From Rossellomorea aquimaris (GTDB lineage: Bacteria; Bacillota; Bacilli; Bacillales; Bacillaceae_B), in assembly GCF_003315075.1 (NCBI RefSeq), contig NZ_QNRJ01000004.1, positions 62,001-126,000 on the forward strand: 64,000 nt of DNA, given 5' to 3'. The notes beneath the pieces are model-generated. The model did not search any database and was not told the DNA's origin. It worked only from the letters and a program-made list of their open reading frames with translations. The translations under genes were made by a program, and so were the position numbers. Below are positions 36,678 through 45,784 of the stretch, in pieces; the first letter of the stretch is position 1, and each line of letters opens with the position of its first letter.

Positions 36678-37871
36678 TTAAGACAGTACTTTTTTGATTC
36701 TTTCGATTGCCCAATCCAGGTCTTCCTGTGAGATGACAAGTGGTGGAGCAAAACGAATCACTGTATCATGTGTTTCTTTACAAAGCAGTCCTTCTTCTTT
36801 CAGTTGTTCACAGTATTTACGGGCTGGTTCGTTAAGTTCCACTCCGATAAATAATCCGCTACCACGAACGTCCTTAATCATAGGATTATCTATCTCACGA
36901 AGTTTACTCATAAAGTATTCTCCCATTTGAAGAGAACGGTCTGCCAGGTTTTCATCTATCAGTACATCAAGGGACGCAACGGAAACCGCACATGCCATTG
37001 GATTCCCTCCGAAAGTAGAACCGTGGGAGCCAGGGTTGAATACGCCTAATACTTCTTCATTGGCCACAACACATGAGATAGGGAACACTCCGCCTCCAAG
37101 TGCTTTTCCTAAAATGTACATGTCAGGGTCAACATCTTCCCACTCACACGCGAACATTTTCCCGGAACGGGCAAGACCTGCCTGAATTTCATCTGCAATG
37201 AATAGAACGTTGTTTTCTTTACATAATTCATATGCTGCTTTCATGAAGCCTTTAGGAGGGAAGACGATCCCTGCTTCTCCTTGGATAGGTTCGATTAGGA
37301 AAGCGGCTGTATTTGGTGTAATGGCGGATTTCAATGCTTCCAAATCACCGTAAGGAATCAAGTTGATTCCTGGAAGCATCGGACCGAAGCCACGCTTGTA
37401 TTCTTCTTCGGAAGAAAGGGAAACTGCTGTCATCGTTCTTCCGTGGAAGTTCCCGTTACACGCGATGATTTCCGCACTGTTTTCTGCTACACCCTTCACA
37501 TCATACGCCCAGCGGCGAGCTGTCTTGATCGCGGTTTCCACTGCCTCGGCACCCGTATTCATTGGAAGAGCCATGTCTTTACCAGTCATGTTACAAATCT
37601 TCTCATACCAAGGGGCTAATTGATCATTGTGGAACGCACGTGACGTCAGTGTCACACGGTCTGCTTGATCTTTTAACGCCTGGATGATCTTTGGATGACG
37701 ATGTCCCTGGTTGACCGCAGAATAAGCGCTAAGCATATCCATATACTTATTGCCTTCTGGATCTTTCACCCATACACCCTCCGCCTCTGAAATGACGATT
37801 GGAAGTGGATGATAATTTTTCGCACCATATTTCTCCGTTTGTTCAATAATCGAATGAGTACTTACTGTCAT
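36678..37871 (-). CDS. rocD: Ornithine aminotransferase
   Basis: The protein has 397 residues, a class-III PLP enzyme. Visible are the [13 protein letters not shown] cofactor region, [11 protein letters not shown], the PLP Asp in FIADEIQAG, the Schiff-base Lys in [12 protein letters not shown], and [10 protein letters not shown]. It converts ornithine to glutamate semialdehyde. AAGGAGG precedes the ATG. Upstream are a -24/-12 promoter and two regulator-type palindromes (see separate entries), suggesting induction by arginine or ornithine. Confidence 0.96.
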   Translation of the reverse strand: MTVSTHSIIEQTEKYGAKNYHPLPIVISEAEGVWVKDPEGNKYMDMLSAYSAVNQGHRHPKIIQALKDQADRVTLTSRAFHNDQLAPWYEKICNMTGKDMALPMNTGAEAVETAIKTARRWAYDVKGVAENSAEIIACNGNFHGRTMTAVSLSSEEEYKRGFGPMLPGINLIPYGDLEALKSAITPNTAAFLIEPIQGEAGIVFPPKGFMKAAYELCKENNVLFIADEIQAGLARSGKMFACEWEDVDPDMYILGKALGGGVFPISCVVANEEVLGVFNPGSHGSTFGGNPMACAVSVASLDVLIDENLADRSLQMGEYFMSKLREIDNPMIKDVRGSGLFIGVELNEPARKYCEQLKEEGLLCKETHDTVIRFAPPLVISQEDLDWAIERIKKVLS

Positions 37872-37929
37872 ATAGGTTCCTCCTTAGGTAATGAAAAAAC
37901 TAATTATTTATATACAAGGATGGAGCCCC

Positions 37930-37945
37930 TGCAGACAAAGGCCCA
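37930..37945 (-). promoter_or_regulatory. Putative sigma-54 (-24/-12) promoter of rocD
   Basis: On the minus strand TGGGCCTTTGTCTGCA has GG and GC at the invariant positions with the exact ten-base spacing of SigL promoters. It lies about 60 bases before the rocD start. The outer bases deviate from TGGCAC-N5-TTGCA. Confidence 0.6.
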
Positions 37946-38044
37946 TTCCCGTTTTCATGCTTTCAAAGTGTTTCTTGTGTTGTTTTTGCTTGAAGGTGAA
38001 GCAGAAGATATCCCGGTCCGCCCGCTTAGGAGTCGGTACCTGAC

Positions 38045-38110
38045 ATGCAAAAAATATTTGCATTTAGAAAACCCTTACACTTATAATAATGCAAAAGATA
38101 GTTGCATTAT
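38045..38110. promoter_or_regulatory. Two RocR-like activator palindromes
   Basis: ATGCAAAAAATATTTGCAT (38045-38063) and the unit with arms ATAATGCAA / TTGCATTAT (38086-38110) both have a 7-base centre and ATGCAA/TTGCAT cores, 44 bases apart centre to centre. They resemble known upstream activating sites of RocR and lie about 100 to 170 bases upstream of the rocD promoter, in the gap before the divergent regulator. Confidence 0.75.
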
Positions 38111-38276
38111 TCAAGAGTTTTTTTAAAATTTTTTATAATCCCACTCTTTTTGCGGATTCCTTTGATACCAAGTCTTAAATCAAACAGCGAACGGCTGAAA
38201 AATTTGCGCAAGAAGAAGACTATAGACGATACGTTTGGCAGTAAGATCTAACCAAAATGAAGAGGAGAGAGACTGC

Positions 38277-39659
38277 ATGCTGGAATCTGAAAAGCGTTTG
38301 TATATGTACGAAAAAGTCGCTGAACATCTCGAATCAGGCGTTCATGTCATCGATTCTACAGGGAGAACCATCATCTACAATCGCAAAATGCGTGAAATCG
38401 AAGGCATGGAAATTGAAGACGTCCTGGATAAAAATTTGCTGGATGTTTTCCAATTTCATTCTGAAGAGGAAAGTACCCTTCTTAAAGTTCTAAGCACAAA
38501 GCAACCTACCCTTAATGTGAAGCAAACTTACTTTAATATAAATGGAATCGAAATCACCACGATGAACGATACATTCCCTATTTTTCATGATGAGGTGTTG
38601 ATTGGAGCGATTGAGATTGCCAGGGACATCACCAAGCTCGAAAAAGTGATGAGAGATCATATACACAAGCGCCCAAGCAGCTTATTTACCTTTGATAGCA
38701 TTATCGGTCAGCATCACCGCCTGCAGGATGCAGTGGAAACCGGAAAGCGGGCGACAAGGACTTCTTCCCCTGTGTTAATCTGTGGTGAAATCGGAACCGG
38801 CAAGGAGCTTTTCGCTCAAAGCATCCATAACGACAGCGCCCGTTCCAATCGTCCCTTCATCACCCAGAACTGTTCATCATTACGTGATGATATGCTTGAA
38901 GAAATCCTGTTTCATGAGGAGGCGGACACGAGCAACCCGGAAGACCACCGGCCCTCCCTCTTCCAACAAGCACAGGGAGGAACGCTTCTCCTCGACGAAA
39001 TCAACTCCTTAACCCCTTCCCTCCAGGAGAAGCTATTAAACTTCTTTTCTCGGGGGACGGACCTTCCATACGATGTACGGGTGATGGCTACGGTGAACGA
39101 GGATCCCATCGACGCCATCGCAGAAGGACGGTTATTAAAGGAACTCTATTACAGGCTGAGCATTGTTTCAATCTTCATCCCTTCTCTCCGTTCGAGAAAA
39201 GAAGATTTACCGGAGATTGTGAACTATTTCATTGACCAGTTCAACCACCATTTTGCCATGAGTATTAAGGGGGTTTCGAATGAAGTAAGGGACATTTTCC
39301 AGCAGTATGACTGGCCAGGCAATGTAAGGGAGCTTGAGCATGTCATCGAGGGAGCGTTTAATCTTGTTGGCTTTGAAGAGGAGATCGGTTTCAATCATCT
39401 TCCATTTGGTTTCAGGCAACGCATCCACCACTCCGCTGCCGGAGAAGAAAGCCAGGATGAATCTCTGTTCCTCTACCAATCCGGAACAGAGATCAAACCG
39501 CTGGAGATTTTCATTGAAGAAGCCGAAACCTATTATATTCAAAAATCTTTGAAATACCATGACTTTAATATCACCAAAACGGCGAAGTCCCTTGGAATGA
39601 GCCGGCAGAATCTGCAGTATCGGATTCGGAAGTACGGGATCGAACGGAATTCGTTTTAA
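38277..39659 (+). CDS. rocR: RocR-like enhancer-binding AAA+ regulator lacking GAFTGA
   Basis: The protein has 460 residues from ATG 38277, with AGAGGAG nine bases upstream. A PAS sensor domain comes first (about 8-120), then AAA+ with Walker A GEIGTGKE, Walker B TLLLDEIN and arginine-finger region (ELYYRLS), and a C-terminal Fis-type HTH (NITKTAKSLGMSRQNLQYRIRKYG). In the loop where sigma-54 activators have GAFTGA, the sequence is HEEADTSNPEDHRPS, of equal length but without the motif; the pre-sensor hairpin is also shortened. GAFTGA is normally needed to contact sigma-54. The DNA-binding role is clear, the activation mechanism is not. Confidence 0.88.
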   Translation: MLESEKRLYMYEKVAEHLESGVHVIDSTGRTIIYNRKMREIEGMEIEDVLDKNLLDVFQFHSEEESTLLKVLSTKQPTLNVKQTYFNINGIEITTMNDTFPIFHDEVLIGAIEIARDITKLEKVMRDHIHKRPSSLFTFDSIIGQHHRLQDAVETGKRATRTSSPVLICGEIGTGKELFAQSIHNDSARSNRPFITQNCSSLRDDMLEEILFHEEADTSNPEDHRPSLFQQAQGGTLLLDEINSLTPSLQEKLLNFFSRGTDLPYDVRVMATVNEDPIDAIAEGRLLKELYYRLSIVSIFIPSLRSRKEDLPEIVNYFIDQFNHHFAMSIKGVSNEVRDIFQQYDWPGNVRELEHVIEGAFNLVGFEEEIGFNHLPFGFRQRIHHSAAGEESQDESLFLYQSGTEIKPLEIFIEEAETYYIQKSLKYHDFNITKTAKSLGMSRQNLQYRIRKYGIERNSF

Positions 39660-39668
39660 TGTTGGTCG

Positions 39669-39699
39669 GCCACTTTCTTTTTTTAAAGAGTGGCTTTTT
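39669..39699 (+). terminator. Terminator of the RocR-like gene
   Basis: A GCCACT/AGTGGC stem with further weak pairs and a T5 tail. Confidence 0.7.
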
Positions 39700-39748
39700 G
39701 TTTTTGGGGATGGGGTGAATTGGGGTGCGGAATTTGTTACACTGAAAA

Positions 39749-39776
39749 AGAGACAACCTATAAAAAGGTTGTCTCT
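39749..39776 (-). terminator. Terminator of the aldehyde dehydrogenase/DUF779 pair
   Basis: An 11-bp perfect stem (AGAGACAACCT with AGGTTGTCTCT), with a minus-strand T tract, lies 46 bases past the DUF779 stop. Confidence 0.9.
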
Positions 39777-39821
39777 ATACATCATCATTGAGAGTAGAAG
39801 GGTGAACCATAACCTTCACGT

Positions 39822-40154
39822 TTATGGTTTGATCAATTTGGAATCCGTGATAAAGCGTACGCCTTCCGTTGATTCCAAAGAGAACACTCCTCCCCTCCCT
39901 TCTTTTACATCCAATATGATCTGGAAATGCTTCCAATACTCATATTGTTGTTCGTTCATATAAAAAGGACAGTCGGCTACAGTACCTACTAATACATCAC
40001 TGTCACCGATGATCAAATCATCCTGACTTAAACACATAGGAGAACTGCCATCACAACAGCCTCCAGATTGATGAAACAGGAGGGCACCGTGCTTGCCTTT
40101 TAACGTTTCAATCAGATGGAGGGCTTGTTCTGTCGCCTCTAGTCGCTGTTCCAT
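39822..40154 (-). CDS. DUF779 protein
   Basis: The protein has 110 residues. It contains the conserved GALLFHQSGGCCDGSSPMC cluster (three Cys, one His) typical of DUF779 and the DIxIG/FYM strands. It starts one base after the aldehyde dehydrogenase stop, so the two are coupled. DUF779 proteins regularly accompany this aldehyde dehydrogenase type, perhaps as a chaperone or subunit. Function not established. Confidence 0.9.
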   Translation of the reverse strand: MEQRLEATEQALHLIETLKGKHGALLFHQSGGCCDGSSPMCLSQDDLIIGDSDVLVGTVADCPFYMNEQQYEYWKHFQIILDVKEGRGGVFSLESTEGVRFITDSKLIKP

Positions 40155-40155
40155 T

Positions 40156-41676
40156 TTAGAAGAATCCTAACGCTTTAGGACTATAGCTGACTAGTAAATT
40201 CTTCGTTTGTTGATAGTGTGATAGCATCATTTTATGATTTTCGCGACCGATCCCGGACATTTTGTATCCACCGAATGCCGCATGTGCCGGGTATTGGTGA
40301 TAACAGTTAGTCCATACGCGTCCTGCTTGAACCTCTCTACCGAAACGGTAAGCCGTGTTCATGTCACGCGTCCATACACCTGCTCCAAGGCCGTAAAGAG
40401 TATCATTGGCGATTTCAAGTGCTTCTTCTTTCGTTTTGAACGTTGTAACGGAAACAACAGGGCCAAAGATTTCTTCTTGGAAAATACGCATTTTGTTGTT
40501 GCCTTTGAAGACGGTCGGCTTCACATAGAAACCTGCTTCCTGATCTCCATCCAGTGTATTCTGCTCACCACCGATCAGTAATTCCGCTCCCTCTTCTTTC
40601 CCAATTTCAATATAAGATAGAATCTTATCCAATTGTTCTTGAGAAGCTTGGGCACCCAGCATTGTATCTGAATCTAACGGGTTCCCCTGCTTGATTTGTT
40701 TCACGCGTTCGATCGCACGCTCCATGAACTTATCGTAGATCGATTCCTGGATTAGCGCTCTTGAAGGACATGTACACACTTCTCCTTGATTCAGTGCAAA
40801 CATGACGAAACCTTCCACTGCTTTATCAAGGAAATCATCATCCTGATCCATGACATCTTCAAAGAAGATATTAGGGGATTTACCACCAAGCTCCAATGTG
40901 ACAGGGATAATGTTTTGAGAAGCATATTGCATGATCAGGCGACCTGTTGTCGTTTCACCTGTGAAGGCTACCTTACCAACACGCTTACTTTGAGCTAGAG
41001 GTTTCCCTGCTTCCACTCCAAATCCTTGAACAACATTCAGTACACCTTTAGGCAGCAGGTCTTTAATCAGTTCAACCAGAACCATGATGGAAGCAGGCGT
41101 TTGCTCAGCAGGCTTCAAGACTACACAGTTCCCCGCAGCAAGGGCAGGGGCAATCTTCCATACACCCATCAGAATCGGGAAGTTCCAAGGAATGATCTGG
41201 GCTACAACCCCGATCGGCTCATGGAAATGATAAGAGACCGTGTCATTATCGATTTCACCAAGTGATCCTTCCTGGCCTCTGATACATCCGGCGAAATAAC
41301 GGAAGTGATCAATGGCAAGTGGTAAATCTGCCGCCAGTGTTTCACGAACCGGCTTACCATTATCCCATGTTTCGGCTACAGCAAGCATTTCTAAGTTTTC
41401 TTCCATACGATCCGCGATTTTATTTAAGATAATGGATCTTTCCGTAACAGAGGTTTTACCCCATGCGTCTTTTGCTGCATGCGCTGCATCTAATGCCTTT
41501 TCGACATCTTCTTTGTTTGAACGGGCAATTTTCGTGAAAACTTTACCGGTAACAGGTGATACATTTTCAAAATATTCTCCACTTGCCGGCGGCACATATT
41601 CGCCTCCAATAAAGTTCTCATACTTGTCTTTGAATTGTACCAATGAACCTTCAGTATTCGGATTATTATAAAGCAT
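40156..41676 (-). CDS. Aldehyde dehydrogenase (AldA/AcoD/ExaC-like)
   Basis: The protein has 506 residues. It has [26 protein letters not shown], the Glu of [10 protein letters not shown] and the catalytic Cys in [11 protein letters not shown], with an HxxP region and a long C-terminus ([20 protein letters not shown]) like acetaldehyde dehydrogenases. It oxidises acetaldehyde or similar with NAD. A sigma-A promoter and a CcpA cre lie directly upstream, so it is catabolite-repressed. AGGAGG precedes the ATG. Confidence 0.93.
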   Translation of the reverse strand: MLYNNPNTEGSLVQFKDKYENFIGGEYVPPASGEYFENVSPVTGKVFTKIARSNKEDVEKALDAAHAAKDAWGKTSVTERSIILNKIADRMEENLEMLAVAETWDNGKPVRETLAADLPLAIDHFRYFAGCIRGQEGSLGEIDNDTVSYHFHEPIGVVAQIIPWNFPILMGVWKIAPALAAGNCVVLKPAEQTPASIMVLVELIKDLLPKGVLNVVQGFGVEAGKPLAQSKRVGKVAFTGETTTGRLIMQYASQNIIPVTLELGGKSPNIFFEDVMDQDDDFLDKAVEGFVMFALNQGEVCTCPSRALIQESIYDKFMERAIERVKQIKQGNPLDSDTMLGAQASQEQLDKILSYIEIGKEEGAELLIGGEQNTLDGDQEAGFYVKPTVFKGNNKMRIFQEEIFGPVVSVTTFKTKEEALEIANDTLYGLGAGVWTRDMNTAYRFGREVQAGRVWTNCYHQYPAHAAFGGYKMSGIGRENHKMMLSHYQQTKNLLVSYSPKALGFF

Positions 41677-41710
41677 CTAAAATCCTCCTGTATTTATGTA
41701 TTTTTCTATA

Positions 41711-41725
41711 TGTAAAGCGCTTTCA
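41711..41725 (-). promoter_or_regulatory. CcpA cre site
   Basis: TGTAAAGCGCTTTCA matches the cre consensus (TGWAANCGNTNWCA) and is almost palindromic. It lies between the -10 box and the aldehyde dehydrogenase ATG, where CcpA would block transcription. Confidence 0.85.
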
Positions 41726-41730
41726 TTATC

Positions 41731-41759
41731 ATTATATGCCATTTATGAGGTACGGACAA
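41731..41759 (-). promoter_or_regulatory. Sigma-A promoter of the aldehyde dehydrogenase operon
   Basis: On the minus strand TTGTCC (41754-41759), 17 bases, then a perfect TATAAT (41731-41736). The cre follows the -10 by five bases. Confidence 0.8.
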
Positions 41760-41849
41760 GTATATTGTTCAAAAATTCTTTATTTTTCGTTAATTTACGA
41801 TAATTTTTTTGACAGAACAAATAGCAACAAACTTTACGAAAAGAACAAA

Positions 41850-41886
41850 AAAAAGACGACAACCCTCTTCATGGGGATCATCGCCT
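41850..41886 (-). terminator. Possible terminator of the MEDS gene
   Basis: An imperfect stem (GATGATCCC with GGGTTGTCGTC) and a minus-strand run of T follow the stop at 41896. Confidence 0.5.
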
Positions 41887-41895
41887 GTTCTTAGA

Positions 41896-42459
41896 CTAAT
41901 TAGTACTACTGTATACTTTCGAGATCACGATATCTTCATCCGTCATAATGTGCCCATGACTTTTCTTTAGTGCATCCTCCAGATGGTCAGGCATTTTCAC
42001 TGATTCGTACGCACAGACGATGGTCAGGTCATACTCATGAATAGCACGATCCGTTTCTTCTTCGAACCACTCGATGATGGAAGCCGGGTCTTCCAATGTG
42101 CCCCATTCCACATTTGTCCACGAGCGAAAAGGTATGTCGTTCTCTAAGAACGGGGTGATGGACTTCGTTAATTGTTCATAAATGGCTGGCGGGTGGTAGC
42201 TTCCACTCGATTGATAGAAATCATAGTTACTGATCACGTGAATTTTCTTTAATTGGTCGCTGGTTAAATGATTGTTTAACTGTTTAAACAATACATTCAG
42301 GTTCCTCTCGTTCTCAATCAGAACAACGGAATCCCCCTTTTCGATCCCCTCGAGAACATACGCAACGGCATTTTCTAGATATCGGTTTCGATCATGATAA
42401 GAATAGAGGATATGAGTACATTGATTTTCACTTAATAGATTACCTATTTTCTCTTTCAA
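41896..42459 (-). CDS. MEDS-domain sensory protein
   Basis: The protein has 187 residues. It contains the MEDS pattern (HILYSYHDRNRYLENAVAYVLEGIEKGDSVVLIE, then DLTIVCAYES). TTG 42459 follows AAAGGCGGG and gives the usual short N-terminus; an in-frame TTG at 42489 has no ribosome site. MEDS domains are named from DcmR-type sensors and often occur as stand-alone proteins in Bacillus. Ligand unknown. Confidence 0.8.
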   Translation of the reverse strand: MKEKIGNLLSENQCTHILYSYHDRNRYLENAVAYVLEGIEKGDSVVLIENERNLNVLFKQLNNHLTSDQLKKIHVISNYDFYQSSGSYHPPAIYEQLTKSITPFLENDIPFRSWTNVEWGTLEDPASIIEWFEEETDRAIHEYDLTIVCAYESVKMPDHLEDALKKSHGHIMTDEDIVISKVYSSTN

Positions 42460-42550
42460 TTCATCCCGCCTTTCAACTGGCTTTTCCAATTATAGTATAG
42501 ATTCTCTAAGATAGATCAGAACTCCTCTTTTTCAAAACAGGATTAAAAAA

Positions 42551-42578
42551 AAGACCGCCCTCCAAGAAAGGCAGTCTT
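42551..42578 (-). terminator. Terminator of yugI
   Basis: Arms AAGACCGCC and GGCAGTCTT (one mismatch) with a minus-strand run of T. Confidence 0.85.
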
Positions 42579-42591
42579 CTTATAAATTGTA

Positions 42592-43008
42592 TTATTTCTT
42601 GATTAGATCTTGACGTTCTGATTGTTCGATCCACTCTTCAAGCTTGTCTTTAAGAGTGTTGAAGCCAGCTGGTGTTGTTTCTTCGTTTGCTTGCTTTACA
42701 CTTCCTTGACCTTGACGGCGAGGTTTTTTCGCTGCTGCAGGTTTTGCTTGAGGTGCTGCAGGAGCTTCTTCTGTAGCACGGATAGAAAGGCTGATTTTAC
42801 CAGCTTTTTCGTCTACTGATAATACTTTAACCTTTACTTCGTCGCCTACTGAAAGGTGCTCGCTAACGTCTTTAACAAAGCCGTGTGTGATTTCAGAGAT
42901 ATGAACTAATCCTTGTGTTTCTTCGTCAAGTGCAACGAACGCACCGTATGGTTGAATGCCTGTAACTTTACCTGTTACAACAGTTCCTGTTTCGAATTTT
43001 GTAGTCAT
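42592..43008 (-). CDS. yugI: S1 RNA-binding domain protein (YugI, general stress protein 13)
   Basis: The protein has 138 residues from ATG 43008, with AGGAG seven bases away; an upstream extension lacks a site. An N-terminal S1 domain (GTVVTGKVTGIQPYGAFVAL to GKISLSIRA) is followed by an Ala/Pro/Lys-rich linker (PAAAKKPRRQGQG) and a short helix. It probably binds RNA or the ribosome. Position matches yugI in B. subtilis. Confidence 0.93.
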   Translation of the reverse strand: MTTKFETGTVVTGKVTGIQPYGAFVALDEETQGLVHISEITHGFVKDVSEHLSVGDEVKVKVLSVDEKAGKISLSIRATEEAPAAPQAKPAAAKKPRRQGQGSVKQANEETTPAGFNTLKDKLEEWIEQSERQDLIKK

Positions 43009-43204
43009 GGTAACACTCCTAGTATATATATTATTTTTCGTCTTTACACGCAATTGTAGATTATATCATAGAATCCGGGATTCGGCAAAATTTAATTCTG
43101 TCAGACCTATGAAACAAACCCCATTTTTCTTCGATTTCCCATCTATAATTGCATTCTCACTAGTTATGCTTCCCAATAATTAAAATTATTAAAACAGTGT
43201 AAAC

Positions 43205-44461
43205 TTAGCGCTCTTTATAAAGTTCTTCTGTCTCAGAAGACAAAATGACCGGTGTCTTCTGAACCCAACGATCTGGCTTAACGAAATTCACACGTCTTAA
43301 CTCCTCATATACTTCTTTCAGATGAAGGGATGTTGTGTAATCTGGATACTCTTTCAGTATATATCGGTAGGCTTCTTCTACATGTGATTTCAATTCATCA
43401 CTTTCATTGAAGATGGGCTGATACACATTTCCATTTGTAAAGTATTGATAGAGAAGATTGTATTCATGTTTCACTTCTACCCTGAATCTTGAGTTATCCG
43501 GCAATTCCTTTAACATCTTTTCGTAGTCCATCAAGCGATCAGCTGCTTCTTTCCATGTTCCTGTCAATTCACCTGCTTGAATGACTGGATCAAAACGGGT
43601 GATCAAATACAATTCATATCCTTCCGGTAAGGCATCACGATTCGTGATCATCCTGAAGTAATCCACATCCAATGTAGCCTCAAGCCGGTCCGCCTCACTG
43701 TTATACGATAGCTTAACAGCATTATTGAATATTCCATCCCTCAACAACCATAGTTTGGGGGGATAGTCATTTTTCATATGATTGAACTCCTTCATATTGA
43801 ACTTTCCATCCTCAACATGAGGCTTCCAATATTCCTTATAATCATTCAGCACGTCCTCATATAGAGGGAGGACATCTTGTTCCTTTTGAATAAAATCATC
43901 CACCCATACTTCCGCTTCTTCCTTCGTTAAAGGAGCTTTCAGATTTTTCATCATCACATCGGGAGTGGCCAATATCTGATCCAATTCCTCACTCGCTCTC
44001 TGGACCCACTCCACTTTTCTTTCATTTGAGAAGTCCCGCTTTGGAATGGACTCGATATATGTGAGATGCCGCCCTGCCTCCCGGGCGATCACAGTCGAAT
44101 TAAATATGACTTCCGTAAACCCGAGCCGCTCCATTGCTTGAATTTTCCTTAACTCATATTGAGCTTTCGCATCTTCTATTTCCCTGTGAAGTCGTTGGTC
44201 TGACTCACCGGCAAAATCAGCTTGATCCCCATTCTGTCGTCCTGGTTCATCCATTGTAAGCTGCAGGATGAGTACCGCACCAATCAGAAGTACACCAATG
44301 AAACTTGCGACGTATGGCCAATGAATAAGTGGCCGCTTCTTTTGGGATTTTCCTTCTTGTTTTATGGCTTGTATGATGTCTGAGGGATTGGTCTGATCCG
44401 GAATTTTCTTATACGATTGATTCAATAATTCCATGCGTTTTTCGAGCATCTTGTCATCCAT
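43205..44461 (-). CDS. Membrane-anchored anti-sigma factor candidate
   Basis: The protein has 418 residues: a cytoplasmic N-terminus of about 50 residues, one TM segment (about 51-72, VASFIGVLLIGAVLIL) and a large outer domain rich in charged helices. It resembles DUF3600-type proteins described as ECF sigma factor negative effectors. Its start overlaps the sigma factor gene by eight bases. The topology (short inner part to bind sigma, large outer sensor) is that of a regulated-proteolysis anti-sigma. Signal unknown. Confidence 0.75.
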   Translation of the reverse strand: MDDKMLEKRMELLNQSYKKIPDQTNPSDIIQAIKQEGKSQKKRPLIHWPYVASFIGVLLIGAVLILQLTMDEPGRQNGDQADFAGESDQRLHREIEDAKAQYELRKIQAMERLGFTEVIFNSTVIAREAGRHLTYIESIPKRDFSNERKVEWVQRASEELDQILATPDVMMKNLKAPLTKEEAEVWVDDFIQKEQDVLPLYEDVLNDYKEYWKPHVEDGKFNMKEFNHMKNDYPPKLWLLRDGIFNNAVKLSYNSEADRLEATLDVDYFRMITNRDALPEGYELYLITRFDPVIQAGELTGTWKEAADRLMDYEKMLKELPDNSRFRVEVKHEYNLLYQYFTNGNVYQPIFNESDELKSHVEEAYRYILKEYPDYTTSLHLKEVYEELRRVNFVKPDRWVQKTPVILSSETEELYKER

Positions 44462-45011
44462 TCAATCTCCCCTCCCTCTTTTCAGCCTCTTTCAGTTCTT
44501 TTTTCAAGAGGTTTTTCCCTCTTAATAACCTTGTTTTGACAGTAGATAAATTGATTGACAGTATTTCAGCCATTTCTTCATACTTCTTTTCATGAAAATA
44601 GTAAAGGATGATTGGTATTTGATATTTACCATCCAGCTTTTGAATACATTCGTGGAGCATTCGATCCTCTTCCTGTCTCAGGATACGTTCTTGAGGAGTA
44701 ATGACGTTTTCTGAGGGTTCATTCCCGATTTTTTTCACTCGATTGTTGTGCTGATTTTCCTTTCGTTTAAAGTCCCTCGACACATTTAAAGTGATTTTAT
44801 AAAGCCAGGTTGTAAACTTCGCATAAGAGAACCCGTCCAGAAACCGATATACACGAATGAACACTTCCTGGGTAATATCTGGTATATCCGCAATAGAATT
44901 CCCCATCTGATAGGCAAACCGTTCAACGATGGGAGAATAATAGGTGATCAAATGACTATATGCCTGCAGGTCTCCTTTTTTTGCACGCTCGATCAAGTGC
45001 TCATTTTCCAC
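44454..45011 (-). CDS. ECF sigma factor
   Basis: The protein has 185 residues. Region 2 (IADIPDITQEVFIRVYRFLDGF, TWLYKITLNVSRDF) and region 4 (IPIILYYFHEKKYEEMAEILSINLSTVKTRLLRGKNLL) are both present with nothing between them, as in ECF (group 4) sigma factors. It is coupled to the anti-sigma gene. A SigW/SigM-like promoter lies 41 bases upstream, pointing to autoregulation. GAAAGGGGGAAGG precedes the ATG. Confidence 0.93.
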   Translation of the reverse strand: MENEHLIERAKKGDLQAYSHLITYYSPIVERFAYQMGNSIADIPDITQEVFIRVYRFLDGFSYAKFTTWLYKITLNVSRDFKRKENQHNNRVKKIGNEPSENVITPQERILRQEEDRMLHECIQKLDGKYQIPIILYYFHEKKYEEMAEILSINLSTVKTRLLRGKNLLKKELKEAEKREGRLNG

Positions 45012-45051
45012 TATCGCCTTCCCCCTTTCTCTTTGAAGCTCTCAATTATGT

Positions 45052-45078
45052 AACGTTTATGAAGTGGATTTTGTTTCA
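45052..45078 (-). promoter_or_regulatory. ECF-type promoter (autoregulation)
   Basis: On the minus strand TGAAAC (45073-45078), 17 bases, then CGTT (45052-45055), close to TGAAAC-N16-CGTA of ECF promoters. Confidence 0.65.
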
Positions 45079-45118
45079 TATATTTACAATTGAATCCATT
45101 CTCTTAAAATGACCACAA

Positions 45119-45160
45119 AAAAAAAAAAGCCTGACCCAATGAACATCGGACCAGACTAAT
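45119..45160 (-). terminator. Terminator of the small membrane protein gene
   Basis: Stem AGTCTG/CAGGCT with a wobble and further weak pairs is followed on the minus strand by eleven T. Confidence 0.7.
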
Positions 45161-45440
45161 TCTTTACAGTGATTGTTTTCTTCTTTCGTTGCTTTTGGAT
45201 AAATGGCAAGGCATATAACATGAAGGCTGCGATGTGGGCGAAGGCAAGGTTTGCAACAAACAGGCTCCACAGCGTCACATGTCCCCATCCTCCAAGTTCC
45301 GGAACGGCTACGTAATAAATAAACGCTGCCCATAAGGCTATAACAAATGGGATATGAAGAACCGCCCATTTACGATGTTCCACCCAAAGAAATAACGGAG
45401 TAGCGGTGGCGATAAAAAGATAAACAAGAAATACATCCAT
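45156..45440 (-). CDS. Small polytopic membrane protein
   Basis: The protein has 94 residues from ATG 45440, which follows GGAGGGATTTAGT; the longer frame to 45476 has no site. Three TM segments carry an N-terminal FLWVEHRKWAVLHIPF motif and a C-terminal basic tail (QKQRKKK). I do not recognise the family. A cre-like sequence lies 20 bases upstream of the start. Confidence 0.65.
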   Translation of the reverse strand: MDVFLVYLFIATATPLFLWVEHRKWAVLHIPFVIALWAAFIYYVAVPELGGWGHVTLWSLFVANLAFAHIAAFMLYALPFIQKQRKKKTITVKN

Positions 45441-45460
45441 ACTAAATCCCTCCAATTCGG

Positions 45461-45476
45461 TAGTAAACGCTTTCAA
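45461..45476 (-). promoter_or_regulatory. cre-like sequence
   Basis: TAGTAAACGCTTTCAA matches the cre consensus WTGNAARCGNWWWCAW with one mismatch, just upstream of the start at 45440. Confidence 0.4.
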
Positions 45477-45784
45477 TTATGGCGAAAAAAAGAATAATTT
45501 GTGAACGTTTTGTTACAATTAGTATACTACATTTTAGAGAAATTTCCAGCCCATTCATCATGTTTTTGACTACTTTTCTAGAAATTAGGTTAATTGTAAT
45601 GTTTTCAAACGTTTTCACACATAATAAATGGAAATACATGTGGCCATATTGTTTGCTAACACTTATATGATGGCGCTCCCCCCCCTATTTCTTATATATT
45701 GAAAATTTAAAAATCCGGTGTACAGAGGGTGTAAAACATAGTACGATTGAAAAATCTTATTTTTTCGAAAGGAGGATATTAATT
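45477..45784. other. AT-rich divergent promoter region
   Basis: No gene is seen. The stretch separates the leftward small membrane gene from the rightward transporter and ends in the latter's GAAAGGAGG site. Confidence 0.5.
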
